Both the position numbers and the translations under genes were made by a program. Shown in pieces: positions 51,024 through 58,992 of a DNA stretch of 64,000 bases. The notes beneath the pieces are model-generated. The model was given only the letters and a program-made list of their open reading frames with translations. It was not told where the DNA came from and made no database searches. How positions within the stretch are numbered: position 1 is the stretch's first letter; the number at the start of each line of letters is the position of its first letter. The stretch comes from Allokutzneria multivorans (GTDB lineage Bacteria; Actinomycetota; Actinomycetes; Mycobacteriales; Pseudonocardiaceae), in contig NZ_BAABAL010000009.1 of the NCBI RefSeq assembly GCF_039537405.1, forward strand, positions 248,001 to 312,000, given 5' to 3'.

Positions 51024-51881
51024 TCACCATGCCGAGTTCTGCTCGGGAAGATCGTCGCGGCGCACCGTGCCCTCGATCAACCCGTACGGGCGGTCGGCGG
51101 CGAAGAAGACCTCGTTCGGGTTGTCCAGGCCGAACGGCGCCAGGTCCACCAGGAAGTGGTGCTTGTTCGGCATGGAGAGCCGGATCTCGGCGATGCCGGG
51201 CTGCTTGTCCAGCACGCGCTGCCCCATCGCGTACAGGGTCTGTTGCAGGGAAAGGCTGTGCGTTTCGGCGAACGCGGTGAGCAGGTCGTGCTTGGCCTGC
51301 TCGAAGGACTCCGCCCAGTCGGTGGGGTGCGTGTGGTGCAGCCACCGCGCGTTGACGTCCGTCGCGAGGATGCGATCAGTGGTCTCGGCGAGCGTGGTGT
51401 AGCCGTCCTTGATGTAGCCCCAGAACTCCGAGTCCGTGGTGTTCATGACCGTCAGCCCGCTCAGCCCGGAGACCACGTGCGCCCCGTCCTCGAACCACGT
51501 GACGGTGGCTGTTCGCGTGGCGGAACCGTTGCGGGAGAAGGAATGCGGGCGGTCCTCGATCCGGTCCCAGCTGTACTGCTCGAAATCGATGCGCGCGCCG
51601 TGGATCGACTTCTGCGACCGCACGAAGTGCTCGCCGAGCCGCAGCCCGAACGCTTCGGCCTCGCCGACCCCGTCCCTGGCGAAGGCGTAGACGGTGTTCT
51701 TCTGCGTGTCGGTGGGCAGCACCTTGCTGTTGTCGCCGGTCAGGTGGGTGCTGGTCAGATCGCCGGACAGCGCGACGCTGACGTTGAGGTCGGTGACGCG
51801 GTGCCGCTTGCCGTCCCGATCGACGCGGACCAGCCGCACCTCGGCCTTGCCGTACTGGTTGCCGCCGAGCGCGATCGCCAT
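51024..51881 (-). CDS. pucL: Urate oxidase (factor-independent uricase)
   Basis: 285 residues. Uricase motifs: GGNQYGKAEVRLVRVDRDG, LTGDNSKVLPTDTQKNTVYAFAR, FEDGAHVVSGLSGLTVMNTTDSEFWGY, and the C-terminal SMPNKHHFLVDLAPFGLDNPNEVFFAADRPYG. Oxidises urate with O2 to 5-hydroxyisourate. GGGGGAG precedes the ATG. Two bases separate it from the HIU hydrolase gene, giving direct hand-over in expression of consecutive steps. Confidence 0.95.
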   Translation of the reverse strand: MAIALGGNQYGKAEVRLVRVDRDGKRHRVTDLNVSVALSGDLTSTHLTGDNSKVLPTDTQKNTVYAFARDGVGEAEAFGLRLGEHFVRSQKSIHGARIDFEQYSWDRIEDRPHSFSRNGSATRTATVTWFEDGAHVVSGLSGLTVMNTTDSEFWGYIKDGYTTLAETTDRILATDVNARWLHHTHPTDWAESFEQAKHDLLTAFAETHSLSLQQTLYAMGQRVLDKQPGIAEIRLSMPNKHHFLVDLAPFGLDNPNEVFFAADRPYGLIEGTVRRDDLPEQNSAW

Positions 51882-51883
51882 GT

Positions 51884-52219
51884 TCAGCTCCCCCGGTAGG
51901 TCGAGTACGAGTACGGGCTCAGCAGCAGTGGCACGTGGTGGTGCCGCTCGCCGTCGGTGATCACGAAGCTGATGACGACCTCCGGGAAGAACACCGGAAG
52001 CCCTTGCGCGGTCAGGTAGTCCGCCGTCTCGAACACCAGCCGGTAGGTGGCCGGCGGCACGTCCACCGCAGGACCCCAGCCGGTGATCCGCCCGTCGGCG
52101 TTGGTCTTGTCGGCGGCCAGCGGCTCCCACTCGGTCCCGCTCAGCCGTTCCAGCCGCACGACCATGCCCGAGGCGGGCAGTCCGCTGTTGGTGTCCAGCA
52201 CGTGGGTGGAGAGGCTCAT
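51884..52219 (-). CDS. uraH: 5-Hydroxyisourate hydrolase
   Basis: 111 residues, transthyretin-like. N-terminal LSTHVLDTNSGLPASGM and the C-terminal YSYSTYRGS hallmark are both present, with HHHVPLLLSP before it. Opens 5-hydroxyisourate to OHCU. Overlaps the uraD stop by 4 bp. Confidence 0.95.
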   Translation of the reverse strand: MSLSTHVLDTNSGLPASGMVVRLERLSGTEWEPLAADKTNADGRITGWGPAVDVPPATYRLVFETADYLTAQGLPVFFPEVVISFVITDGERHHHVPLLLSPYSYSTYRGS

Positions 52220-52704
52220 CCCGTCACCAGCTTCCGCAACCGCAGCTCCACGATCCTGCCCAGCTCCTCCCGCACGACCGCGCGTTCCGCGGCCTCGTCG
52301 TTGTGCAGCCGCTCGCGCAGCGAAGCGAGCACCTGCGTCGCTTCGAGCCCGGTCGCGCAGATCAGGAACACGTGGCCGAACCGCTCTTCGTAGGCGATGT
52401 TGCCCGCGACCAGCTCAGCCCGCACGCGCTCGTCCTCGGTGGCCGCCGCGGACTGCTCGCCCCGCGACCACCTCGCCTCGCGCCCCTCGCCCTCGGCCCG
52501 CTGACCGATCCGAGGGTGCGCGTCGACGGCGATCCTGAGCTGCGCCCAGTCCAGCTCGGCCAGCTCCTTCGCCCCGCTCGCCACCAGGGCTTCCACGTCG
52601 GCGAACGGCCGCGCGCGGGCGACCCGCTCCGCCCACACCGGGTTGGCGCAGCATCCGAGCAGGGCCTCCGGTTCCAGGCGCGCGTTGAACTCGTCAGTGG
52701 ACAC
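52216..52704 (-). CDS. uraD: OHCU decarboxylase
   Basis: 162 residues. Catalytic histidine in AVDAHPRIGQRAEGE, plus ELDWAQLRIAV and YEERFGHVFLICATGLEATQVLASL, all typical of 2-oxo-4-hydroxy-4-carboxy-5-ureidoimidazoline decarboxylase, which yields S-allantoin. The GTG at 52704 has AGGAGGGG upstream; the open frame continues much further but is not protein-like there. First gene of the twelve-gene leftward purine operon. Confidence 0.93.
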   Translation of the reverse strand: MSTDEFNARLEPEALLGCCANPVWAERVARARPFADVEALVASGAKELAELDWAQLRIAVDAHPRIGQRAEGEGREARWSRGEQSAAATEDERVRAELVAGNIAYEERFGHVFLICATGLEATQVLASLRERLHNDEAAERAVVREELGRIVELRLRKLVTG

Positions 52705-52867
52705 CGGTGCCCCTCCTCGCGGCCGAGAGTGGATCGCAGTACACACGCGTGCGCTCACCGCGACTATGGCGAGAACGCATGAAGGTGAGCGCGCAGCCGG
52801 GTGAGCCTTTCGTAACATCCTCCAAACCCGGTGCGGGTAGGTTCCCCGGAGAAGCGGAGGGAGCAGG
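52705..52867. promoter_or_regulatory. Divergent promoter of purine operon and pucR
   Basis: 163-bp gap. GCGCTCACC (52751-52759) and GGTGAGCGC (52784-52792) form 9-bp inverted arms 24 bp apart; GGTGAG recurs at 52800-52805. Likely contains the PucR operator. Confidence 0.5.
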
Positions 52868-54394
52868 ATGAGGCTGCGCGACCTGGTGGAGGCCGCTGAC
52901 CTGCACCTGGCCCTGCTCACCGGCCCCGACCAGCTCGATCGCCCGATCCGGTGGATCTACACCACCGACCTGCGCGATCCGAGCCGCTACCTCTCCGGCG
53001 GCGAGCTGGTGCTGACCGGGATGGTCTGGCGCCGCTCCGCAGAGGACTCCGACCCCTTCGTCGCCGCGCTCGCCGCCGCCGGGGTCACCGCGCTGGCCGC
53101 GGGTGACGCGGAGTTCGGCGCCGTGCCCGCCGACCTGGTCGAAGCCTGCCGCGCGCACGGCGTCCCCCTGCTCGGCGTCCCCGTCGACGTCTCCTTCGCG
53201 ACGATCACCGAGCGCGTGGTGCTGGCGCTGGCCGGAGAGCGCGGCGAGCTGGACTGGCACCGCAGAATGGTCGCCGCTGCCGTTGACGGCGGTGGATTGG
53301 GCGCGGTCCTGGAGCTGGGCTCCGCGAGGCTGGGCGCGCGGTGCTGGGTGCTCTCGCCGTCGGGCCGCGTGATCGGTGGGCCCGCTGGACTGTCTTCTGA
53401 GCGTCGGCGGTTGCTCGTGCAGCAGTTCCTGCACGCCGACCGCCTGCCCAAGACCGCGCGCGAGCGCACCGGAGAGCCGGTGTCGCTGCTGCCCTCCGCG
53501 AGCCGGGCCGGACAGCGCTTGGCCAGCTGGTTCCTCGTGGTCGAAGGTGATCATGAGCAGTGGGACGCCGTGGCGAGCGAAACCGCGACCGAGCTGGCCA
53601 CGCTCACCGCGCTGGAGCGCTCGCGCCGCGAGGAACGGCAGCGGTTGGAGAGCAGGCTCGCCGGGCCGCTGCTGCTCTCCGCGATGCACGGCGAGGTGGA
53701 GGAGAACGAGGTCGAGTCCCGGCTCGGCGCGCTCGGCTTCGCCAGGGGAGAGCCGCTGTGCGTGCTCGCCGCGACGACCTCCGGCGGCGGCCCTGGGCTC
53801 GCGCCGGTCGTGCTGGGCGAACTCGTCCACGGAGCCCCCGCGCGCGGCTTCGTCGCGGTCGCCGGTCAGGAAGCGTTGGCGCTGCTCTCCGCCGATGCGA
53901 AGGGGCTCGCGGCCGCGCTCGACGAGATCACCGAGGCTGTGCGGATGATGGAGCCCGGGCTCGGCGACGCGCGCTTGGTCGTCGGGGTCAGCGGCCTGGC
54001 GACCGTGGCGGGGCTGCGCGGCGCGGTCGAGGAGGCCAGGCAGGCGCGGCGGCTCGCGGAGCACCGCCCCGGCCGGGCCAAGGTGGCGACCGCCGCCGAG
54101 CTGGCCTCGCACCTGTTGTTGCTGGCCACCGTGCCCGATGAGCTGCGGAAGTCCTTCCGCGTCAAGCTGCTCGGGCCGCTGCTGGACTACGACGCCGCGC
54201 ACAAGGGCGAACTGGTGCAGACGCTGCGCGTGTTCCTGGACTGCGCGGGCTCGCCGACCAGGAGCGCGGCGCAGCTGCACGTGCACGTCAACACGCTGCG
54301 ATACCGGCTGAGCCGCATCGAGGAGCTGACCGGACGCGATCTTGGCTCCTTCCCTGATCGGGTAGACCTTTATCTGGCACTGGAACTGGGCTGA
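52868..54394 (+). CDS. pucR: PucR-family transcriptional regulator
   Basis: 508 residues. The N-terminal purine-catabolism regulator domain (MRLRDLVEAADLHLALLTGPDQLDRPIRWIYTTDLRDPSRYLSG in pieces) and C-terminal PucR HTH (AAQLHVHVNTLRYRLSRIEELTGRDL) are both clear, with a GGDEF-like middle. Divergent from the purine operon, so it very likely controls it, probably with an ureide or urate-derived effector. The following fabG-like gene starts 14 bp after its stop and may be co-transcribed. Confidence 0.9.
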   Translation: MRLRDLVEAADLHLALLTGPDQLDRPIRWIYTTDLRDPSRYLSGGELVLTGMVWRRSAEDSDPFVAALAAAGVTALAAGDAEFGAVPADLVEACRAHGVPLLGVPVDVSFATITERVVLALAGERGELDWHRRMVAAAVDGGGLGAVLELGSARLGARCWVLSPSGRVIGGPAGLSSERRRLLVQQFLHADRLPKTARERTGEPVSLLPSASRAGQRLASWFLVVEGDHEQWDAVASETATELATLTALERSRREERQRLESRLAGPLLLSAMHGEVEENEVESRLGALGFARGEPLCVLAATTSGGGPGLAPVVLGELVHGAPARGFVAVAGQEALALLSADAKGLAAALDEITEAVRMMEPGLGDARLVVGVSGLATVAGLRGAVEEARQARRLAEHRPGRAKVATAAELASHLLLLATVPDELRKSFRVKLLGPLLDYDAAHKGELVQTLRVFLDCAGSPTRSAAQLHVHVNTLRYRLSRIEELTGRDLGSFPDRVDLYLALELG

Positions 54395-54408
54395 GAGGGG
54401 TTCGACGG

Positions 54409-55170
54409 GTGAGCAGCTCGCAGGAACGGGTCGCACTGGTGACCGGCGCGGCGCGGGGGATCGGCGCGGCCACCGCGCGCACGCTGGCCGAACAGGGCGC
54501 GGCGGTCGCCGTGGTCGACCTCGACGAGTCGGCCTGCGCCGAGACCGTCGAAGCGATCACCGCAGCGGGCGGACGGGCGATCGCGGTCGGCGCCGACGTC
54601 TCGCAGCGCGACGCGGTCGAAGCGGCGGTGGCACGCGTGGTCGACGAGCTGGGCGGGCTGCACGTCCTGATCAACAACGCCGGGGTCATCCGCGACAACA
54701 TGCTGTTCAAGATGACCGACGACGACTGGGACACGGTGATGAACGTGCACCTGCGCGGCGCGTTCCTGTGCAGCCAGGCGGCGCAGAAGCACATGGTCGC
54801 GCAGCGCTACGGCAAGATCGTCAACCTCTCCAGCACCTCCGCGCTCGGCAACCGGGGCCAGGCCAACTACGCGGCGGCCAAGGCGGGCATCCAGGGCTTC
54901 ACCAAGACGCTCGCGATCGAGCTGGGGCCCTTCGGCATCAACGTGAACGCGGTCGCGCCAGGCTTCATCGCCACCGACATGACGGCCGCGACCGCGAGTC
55001 GCATCGGCGTGGAGTTCGAGCAGTTCCAGAAGGCCGTCGCGGACGCGGTACCGCTGCGCCGGATCGGCAGGCCGGAGGACGTCGCCGCCGCCGTCGCGTT
55101 CCTCGCCAGCGACGCCGCGTCCTTCATCACCGGCCAGGTGCTCTACGTCGACGGTGGACCGAGGGGCTGA
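54409..55170 (+). CDS. fabG: SDR-family oxidoreductase, 3-oxoacyl-ACP/CoA reductase-like
   Basis: 253 residues. NAD(P)-binding VTGAARGIGAATART, INNAGVIRDNMLFKM, catalytic Ser-Tyr-Lys in VNLSSTSALGNRGQANYAAAKAG, and the FabG-type ending GQVLYVDGGPRG. Reduces 3-oxoacyl thioesters or the reverse. The GTG start has GAGAGGGG upstream. Next to a MaoC-type dehydratase, with which it forms a two-step acyl module; whether ACP- or CoA-linked is open. Confidence 0.88.
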   Translation: MSSSQERVALVTGAARGIGAATARTLAEQGAAVAVVDLDESACAETVEAITAAGGRAIAVGADVSQRDAVEAAVARVVDELGGLHVLINNAGVIRDNMLFKMTDDDWDTVMNVHLRGAFLCSQAAQKHMVAQRYGKIVNLSSTSALGNRGQANYAAAKAGIQGFTKTLAIELGPFGINVNAVAPGFIATDMTAATASRIGVEFEQFQKAVADAVPLRRIGRPEDVAAAVAFLASDAASFITGQVLYVDGGPRG

Positions 55171-55172
55171 GC

Positions 55173-55985
55173 GTGGCGATCTTCCAGAGCCTCGTCGGGC
55201 AGGTCGCGGGGCCTTGGCGCCACGAGTGGACGCGCGAGGACAGCGCCCTCTACGCGCTTGCGGTCGGCGCAGGGCAGGACGAGCTGGCGTGGAGCACCGG
55301 CCAGGAGGCGCTGCCGAGCTTCGGCGTCGTGCTCGCCCAGTTCGGCGCCTTCGACGAGCGGCTCGGCGACTACGACCCGGCCCTTCTCCTGCACGGAGAA
55401 CAAGAGATCGTTCTGCACCAACCCCTTCCGGCAAGCGGCTCGGTGTCGGTGCTGCGCACGGTGACCGACGTGTTCGACAAGGGCTCCGGCGCGCTCGTCG
55501 CCAGCCGGTGGGACGCCGCCGATGAGGCTGGTAAGCCTTTGATGTCAACATCTTCGTCGGTGTTCGTGCGCGGAGAGGGCGGCTTCGGTGGCGAGCGCGG
55601 GCCGTCCACCTCGTGGGAGCCGCCCGCCCGGCCGCCCGACGTTTCCCTGCGCTACACCACTTCGGCCAACCAGGCGCTGCTCTACCGGCTCACCGGCGAC
55701 CACAACCCGCTGCACGTGGACCCCGAGTTCGCGGCGCGCGGCGGCTTCGAGCGACCGATCCTGCACGGGCTGTGCACCTACGGCATCACGTGCCGGTTGC
55801 TCATCCGTGAGTTCTGCCAGGCCGCGCGGGTGCGGCGGATGTTCGGGCGGTTCTCGCTGCCGGTCGTGCCGGGCGCCGAGCTGGTGGTGTCGGCGTGGCG
55901 AACTGGACCGGGTGAAGTGGCGTTCCGCACGGCCGACTCCTCGGGCGCCGTCGTGCTCGACCGGGGCGCGTTCGCCTACAGTTGA
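55173..55985 (+). CDS. MaoC-type enoyl-CoA hydratase (double hot-dog)
   Basis: 270 residues, two hot-dog halves. The C-terminal half has the hydratase-2 motif LTGDHNPLHVDPEFAARGGFERPILHGLCTYG, with catalytic Asp and His. The N-terminal half (LPSFGVVLAQFG, LHGEQEIVLHQPLPASGSVSV) is the degenerate partner, as in eukaryotic MFE-2 and actinobacterial ChsH-like enzymes. GAGGGG precedes the GTG. Two bases follow the SDR stop. Likely (R)-specific hydration of enoyl-CoA. Confidence 0.88.
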   Translation: MAIFQSLVGQVAGPWRHEWTREDSALYALAVGAGQDELAWSTGQEALPSFGVVLAQFGAFDERLGDYDPALLLHGEQEIVLHQPLPASGSVSVLRTVTDVFDKGSGALVASRWDAADEAGKPLMSTSSSVFVRGEGGFGGERGPSTSWEPPARPPDVSLRYTTSANQALLYRLTGDHNPLHVDPEFAARGGFERPILHGLCTYGITCRLLIREFCQAARVRRMFGRFSLPVVPGAELVVSAWRTGPGEVAFRTADSSGAVVLDRGAFAYS

Positions 55986-56013
55986 TCAAGCCCTTCTACC
56001 GAGGAGTCCTTTG

Positions 56014-56391
56014 GTGCGCGCCCTTTTCGTCGCGGCAGTGCTCGTGCTCGGCCTCGCTGCTCCTGCGGTTGCCTTCGCCTCGGAGGAGCCGCCCAAGCAG
56101 TGCGTTGCCACCTGGTACGGCAACCCCGAGGCGACCACGCCGGTCTACACCGCGAGCGGCGAAGTGCTCGACCCGGCCGCGATGACCGCCGCCCACGCGA
56201 GCCTTCCCTTCGACACCTTGCTCAAGGTCACCAACAAGCGCACCGGCCTGTCCGTCGAGGTCCGCGTCAACGACCGCTTCGCGGCTCAGGGCGACCGCTG
56301 CGTGAACCTGACGCGTGGCGCGTTCACGAAGATCGCCCCGCTCTCCATGGGCGTGGCCCCCGTCGACGTGACGGTCGCGGTGCTCCGCTAG
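56014..56391 (+). CDS. RlpA-like double-psi beta-barrel secreted protein
   Basis: 125 residues. Signal peptide RALFVAAVLVLGLAAPAVAFA, then one RlpA/DPBB domain: ATWYGNPEATTPVYTASGEVLDPAAMTAAHASLPFDTLLKVTNKRTG in pieces, with VEVRVNDRFAAQGDRCVNLTRGAF. Family members are septal lytic transglycosylases or peptidoglycan binders; the SPOR domain of RlpA proper is missing. GAGGAG eight bases before the GTG. It is 28 bp after the MaoC gene. Confidence 0.83.
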   Translation: MRALFVAAVLVLGLAAPAVAFASEEPPKQCVATWYGNPEATTPVYTASGEVLDPAAMTAAHASLPFDTLLKVTNKRTGLSVEVRVNDRFAAQGDRCVNLTRGAFTKIAPLSMGVAPVDVTVAVLR

Positions 56392-56402
56392 CGGAGTCCT
56401 CG

Positions 56403-56540
56403 GGGTTCGCCAGTCTTCAAGACCCCCCAACCCCCCTGTCGATCATCGTCAACCACCGCAAACCCGGCGCCCGATGAGGGTTTGCGGCGGTTAAGGACCG
56501 CTGAGACGGGGGTTCGTAGGACTTGAAGACCGGCGAACCC
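56403..56540. repeat. Family B nested stem-loop repeat, copy 2
   Basis: Outer arms 56403-56421 and 56522-56540 pair in 18 of 19 positions; inner arms AACCCCC (56429-56435) and GGGGGTT (56508-56514) follow after 7 nt on both sides. The apical hairpin CCGCAAACCC/GGGTTTGCGG (56456-56465, 56478-56487) is perfect. Same plan as 4281-4387. Confidence 0.7.
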
Positions 56541-56578
56541 GAAGCCGCGCCGCATGCGACCTGGCCCAGCGGGGGTAT

Positions 56579-56639
56579 CCGTTTCGTACTCCTAGCGGGC
56601 AGGAGAGCGCTCCCCGAAGCCGCTAGGAGTACGAAACGG
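56579..56639. repeat. Perfect 20-bp inverted repeat
   Basis: Arms 56579-56598 and 56620-56639 are exact reverse complements, 21-nt spacer. Lies 18 bp from the GH3 stop, between converging genes; could terminate GH3 or be another repeat family. Confidence 0.7.
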
Positions 56640-56656
56640 GAGAAGCGACTACGGCC

Positions 56657-58876
56657 TCAGCGGGAGAACTGGAACCAGTTGAGGTTGGTGAAGTCGGAGC
56701 TTCCGCCTCGGGCCACCACGTACAGGCGATGCTTGCCGCTCGCGCCGGTGACGGTGGTGGTGGCGCTGGCCCACGTCTGCCAGCCACCGGTCGGAGTGAT
56801 CGCCTGCGTTGCCACGACGGGGCCGCTCGGCGAGTCCAGGCGGTACTCCAGAGAACCACCAGCCGTTGCGCCCGAAGCGAAGCGCGTCGTCACGCGGGTG
56901 GCGGGCGTGGAGCCGAAGTCCACGTCGGCGTAGCCCAGGTGGTCGCCGTTCGCGATCCACCCGACGTTCTGGCCGCAGCCGCCGTCGGTGCACCGCTGCA
57001 CCCCGGTTCCGCGCTGCTCGTCGTAGTAGGCCGCGCCGATCACCTGGTAGGCGTCCTGCGTCGCCGGGAACGACTCGCCGTGCCCGTAGCCGAACAGTGC
57101 GGACTTGCCGTCACCGTTGTTGATCGGCTGCTGCGAGACCGACCGCATCCAGCTCACCGGGAGCTTGCCGGACGCCGGGTGATCACCGAAGAGCACGTCC
57201 GCGACACCAGCGCCCTCGGTGCCGGGCAGCCACGCCGCGACCAACGCGGACCAGTCGGGCAGTTGCGCCGCGATGTCCATGGGGCGGCCCGAAACCAGCA
57301 CCACGACCACGGGCACTCCGGAGGCCTTGAGCTTCGCAAGAGTCGCCAGGTCCTCGGCGTCCAAGCCGAGCCCGCCGGGCCGGTCGCCGTTGTACTCCGC
57401 GTACGGGGTCTCGCCGACGACCGCGATGGCAGCCTTGTACGTGTCGTTGATGCCGTCACCGTTGCGGTTGTAGGTCACAGCCGTTCCCTGCACGGCTTGC
57501 TGAATTCCTTGCAGGACAGTGGTTCCAGGCGTGATCGCGCCGCTCTTGCCCTGCCACTCGATGGTCCAGCCACCGGACTGGTTTCCGATGTCCGAAGCGC
57601 TCTTGCCCGCGACGAAGAGCTTGTCCGCGGTCTTGGGCAACGGCAGCACACCGTTGGCGTTCTTCAACAGCACCTGCGACTCGCGCACGGCCTCGCGAGC
57701 CAGGGCGCGGTGTGCCGGACTGCCCACGGTCGAGGTGTAGGAGCGGTCGGTGAACGGCTTCTCGAACAGGCCCAGCTCGAACTTCTTCGTCAGGACGCGG
57801 CGATTGGCGTCGTCGATCCGCGCCATCGGCACGCGCCCGGACTCCACCTCGGCGCGCAGCAGGTCCAGGAACCGCCGCCACTCCGCCGACACCATGATCA
57901 TGTCGATGCCCGCGTTGACCGAGGCGCGCACCTCCTCCGGGGTGAAGCCCGGCTGGCCGTCGATCTTGTCGATGGCGTCCCAGTCGGAGATCACGATGCC
58001 GGAGAAGCCCAGCTCCGCCTTGAGCACGTCGTTCACCAGGTACTTGTGCGCGTGCAGCTTCACGCCGTTCCAGCTGCTGTAAGAGATCATCACCGAGCCC
58101 ACGCCGCGCCGGATCGCCTCGCGGAACGGCGTGATGTGCCGCGAGCGCAGCTCCGCTTCGGACACCTCCGTGTTGCCCTGATCGGTGCCGTTCGTGGTGC
58201 CACCGTCGCCCACCCAGTGCTTCGCCGTCGCCAGCACCGAGCCCGGTGCGTTGAGCGCGCTGCCCTGGAGCCCGGTGACCAGCGTCGTCATCGCGGTGGC
58301 CAGCTCGGCCTCCTCGCCGAAGGACTCGTAGGTGCGGCCCCAGCGGTCGTTGCGGGCCACGCACAGGCACGGCGCGAAGTTCCAGTCGATGCCCGTGCCG
58401 GAGACCTCCTCGGCGGTGGCCTTGCCGATGCGCTGCACCAGCTCCGGATCGCGAGCGGCACCGAGTCCGATGTTGTGCGGGAAGATCGTCGCGCCATGCA
58501 CGTTGTTGTGCCCGTGCACCGCGTCGACGCCGTAGATCATCGGGATGCGCAGCGGTGTCGCCAGCGCGGCCCGCTGGAAGTTGTCGTACATGTCGGCCCA
58601 GCTCGCCGCCGTGTTGGGCGCGGGGGCCGAGCCGCCGCCGGAGAGCAGCGAGCCGATCCGGTGCGTGGTCAGATCGGCCGGTTGCACCGCCTTGCGCTCG
58701 GTCTGCACCATCTGGCCGAGCTTGTCCGCCAGCTTCATCCGCGCCATCAGGTCGCTGACGCGGTCCTGCACCGTCGCGCCCTTGTCCAGGTAGACGACCT
58801 GCTGCGCCGACGCAGTCACCATCGATGTCAGCATCAGACCCGCCGTCGCGATGGCCACCGCCACACGCGCTCTCAT
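56657..58876 (-). CDS. Secreted GH3 beta-glucosidase with C-terminal carbohydrate-binding-like domain
   Basis: 739 residues. Signal peptide VAVAIATAGLMLTSMVTASAQ. GH3 TIM-barrel with YGVDAVHGHNN, KHWVGDGGT (Lys219, His220) and nucleophile Asp298 in GIVISDWDAID; the second alpha/beta domain has LLKNANGVLPLPK and VVVLVSGRPMDIA. The last ~125 residues (YQVIGAAYYDEQRGTGVQRC, FASGATAGGSLEYRLDSPSG, HRLYVVARGG) look like a CBM6/35-type module. GGAGG before the ATG. A LacI-type box lies 84 bp upstream. Cleaves beta-glucosides outside the cell. Confidence 0.92.
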   Translation of the reverse strand: MRARVAVAIATAGLMLTSMVTASAQQVVYLDKGATVQDRVSDLMARMKLADKLGQMVQTERKAVQPADLTTHRIGSLLSGGGSAPAPNTAASWADMYDNFQRAALATPLRIPMIYGVDAVHGHNNVHGATIFPHNIGLGAARDPELVQRIGKATAEEVSGTGIDWNFAPCLCVARNDRWGRTYESFGEEAELATAMTTLVTGLQGSALNAPGSVLATAKHWVGDGGTTNGTDQGNTEVSEAELRSRHITPFREAIRRGVGSVMISYSSWNGVKLHAHKYLVNDVLKAELGFSGIVISDWDAIDKIDGQPGFTPEEVRASVNAGIDMIMVSAEWRRFLDLLRAEVESGRVPMARIDDANRRVLTKKFELGLFEKPFTDRSYTSTVGSPAHRALAREAVRESQVLLKNANGVLPLPKTADKLFVAGKSASDIGNQSGGWTIEWQGKSGAITPGTTVLQGIQQAVQGTAVTYNRNGDGINDTYKAAIAVVGETPYAEYNGDRPGGLGLDAEDLATLAKLKASGVPVVVVLVSGRPMDIAAQLPDWSALVAAWLPGTEGAGVADVLFGDHPASGKLPVSWMRSVSQQPINNGDGKSALFGYGHGESFPATQDAYQVIGAAYYDEQRGTGVQRCTDGGCGQNVGWIANGDHLGYADVDFGSTPATRVTTRFASGATAGGSLEYRLDSPSGPVVATQAITPTGGWQTWASATTTVTGASGKHRLYVVARGGSSDFTNLNWFQFSR

Positions 58877-58959
58877 CCGAACACCTCCCGTTCGGCGGCG
58901 GGATTGTTGGGAGTCACAACAATGACGGCCGGGGCGGTCCCGCGACAGGGCAGAACGGG

Positions 58960-58973
58960 TGAGAGCGCTTTCC
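58960..58973. promoter_or_regulatory. LacI/CebR-like operator upstream of GH3
   Basis: TGAGAGCGCTTTCC: the AGCGCT core with near-symmetric flanks resembles the operators of CebR-type LacI repressors of cellulose/cellobiose genes. 84 bp upstream of the GH3 start. Confidence 0.5.
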
Positions 58974-58992
58974 TGTGCGTGTCCGTGGGCGC

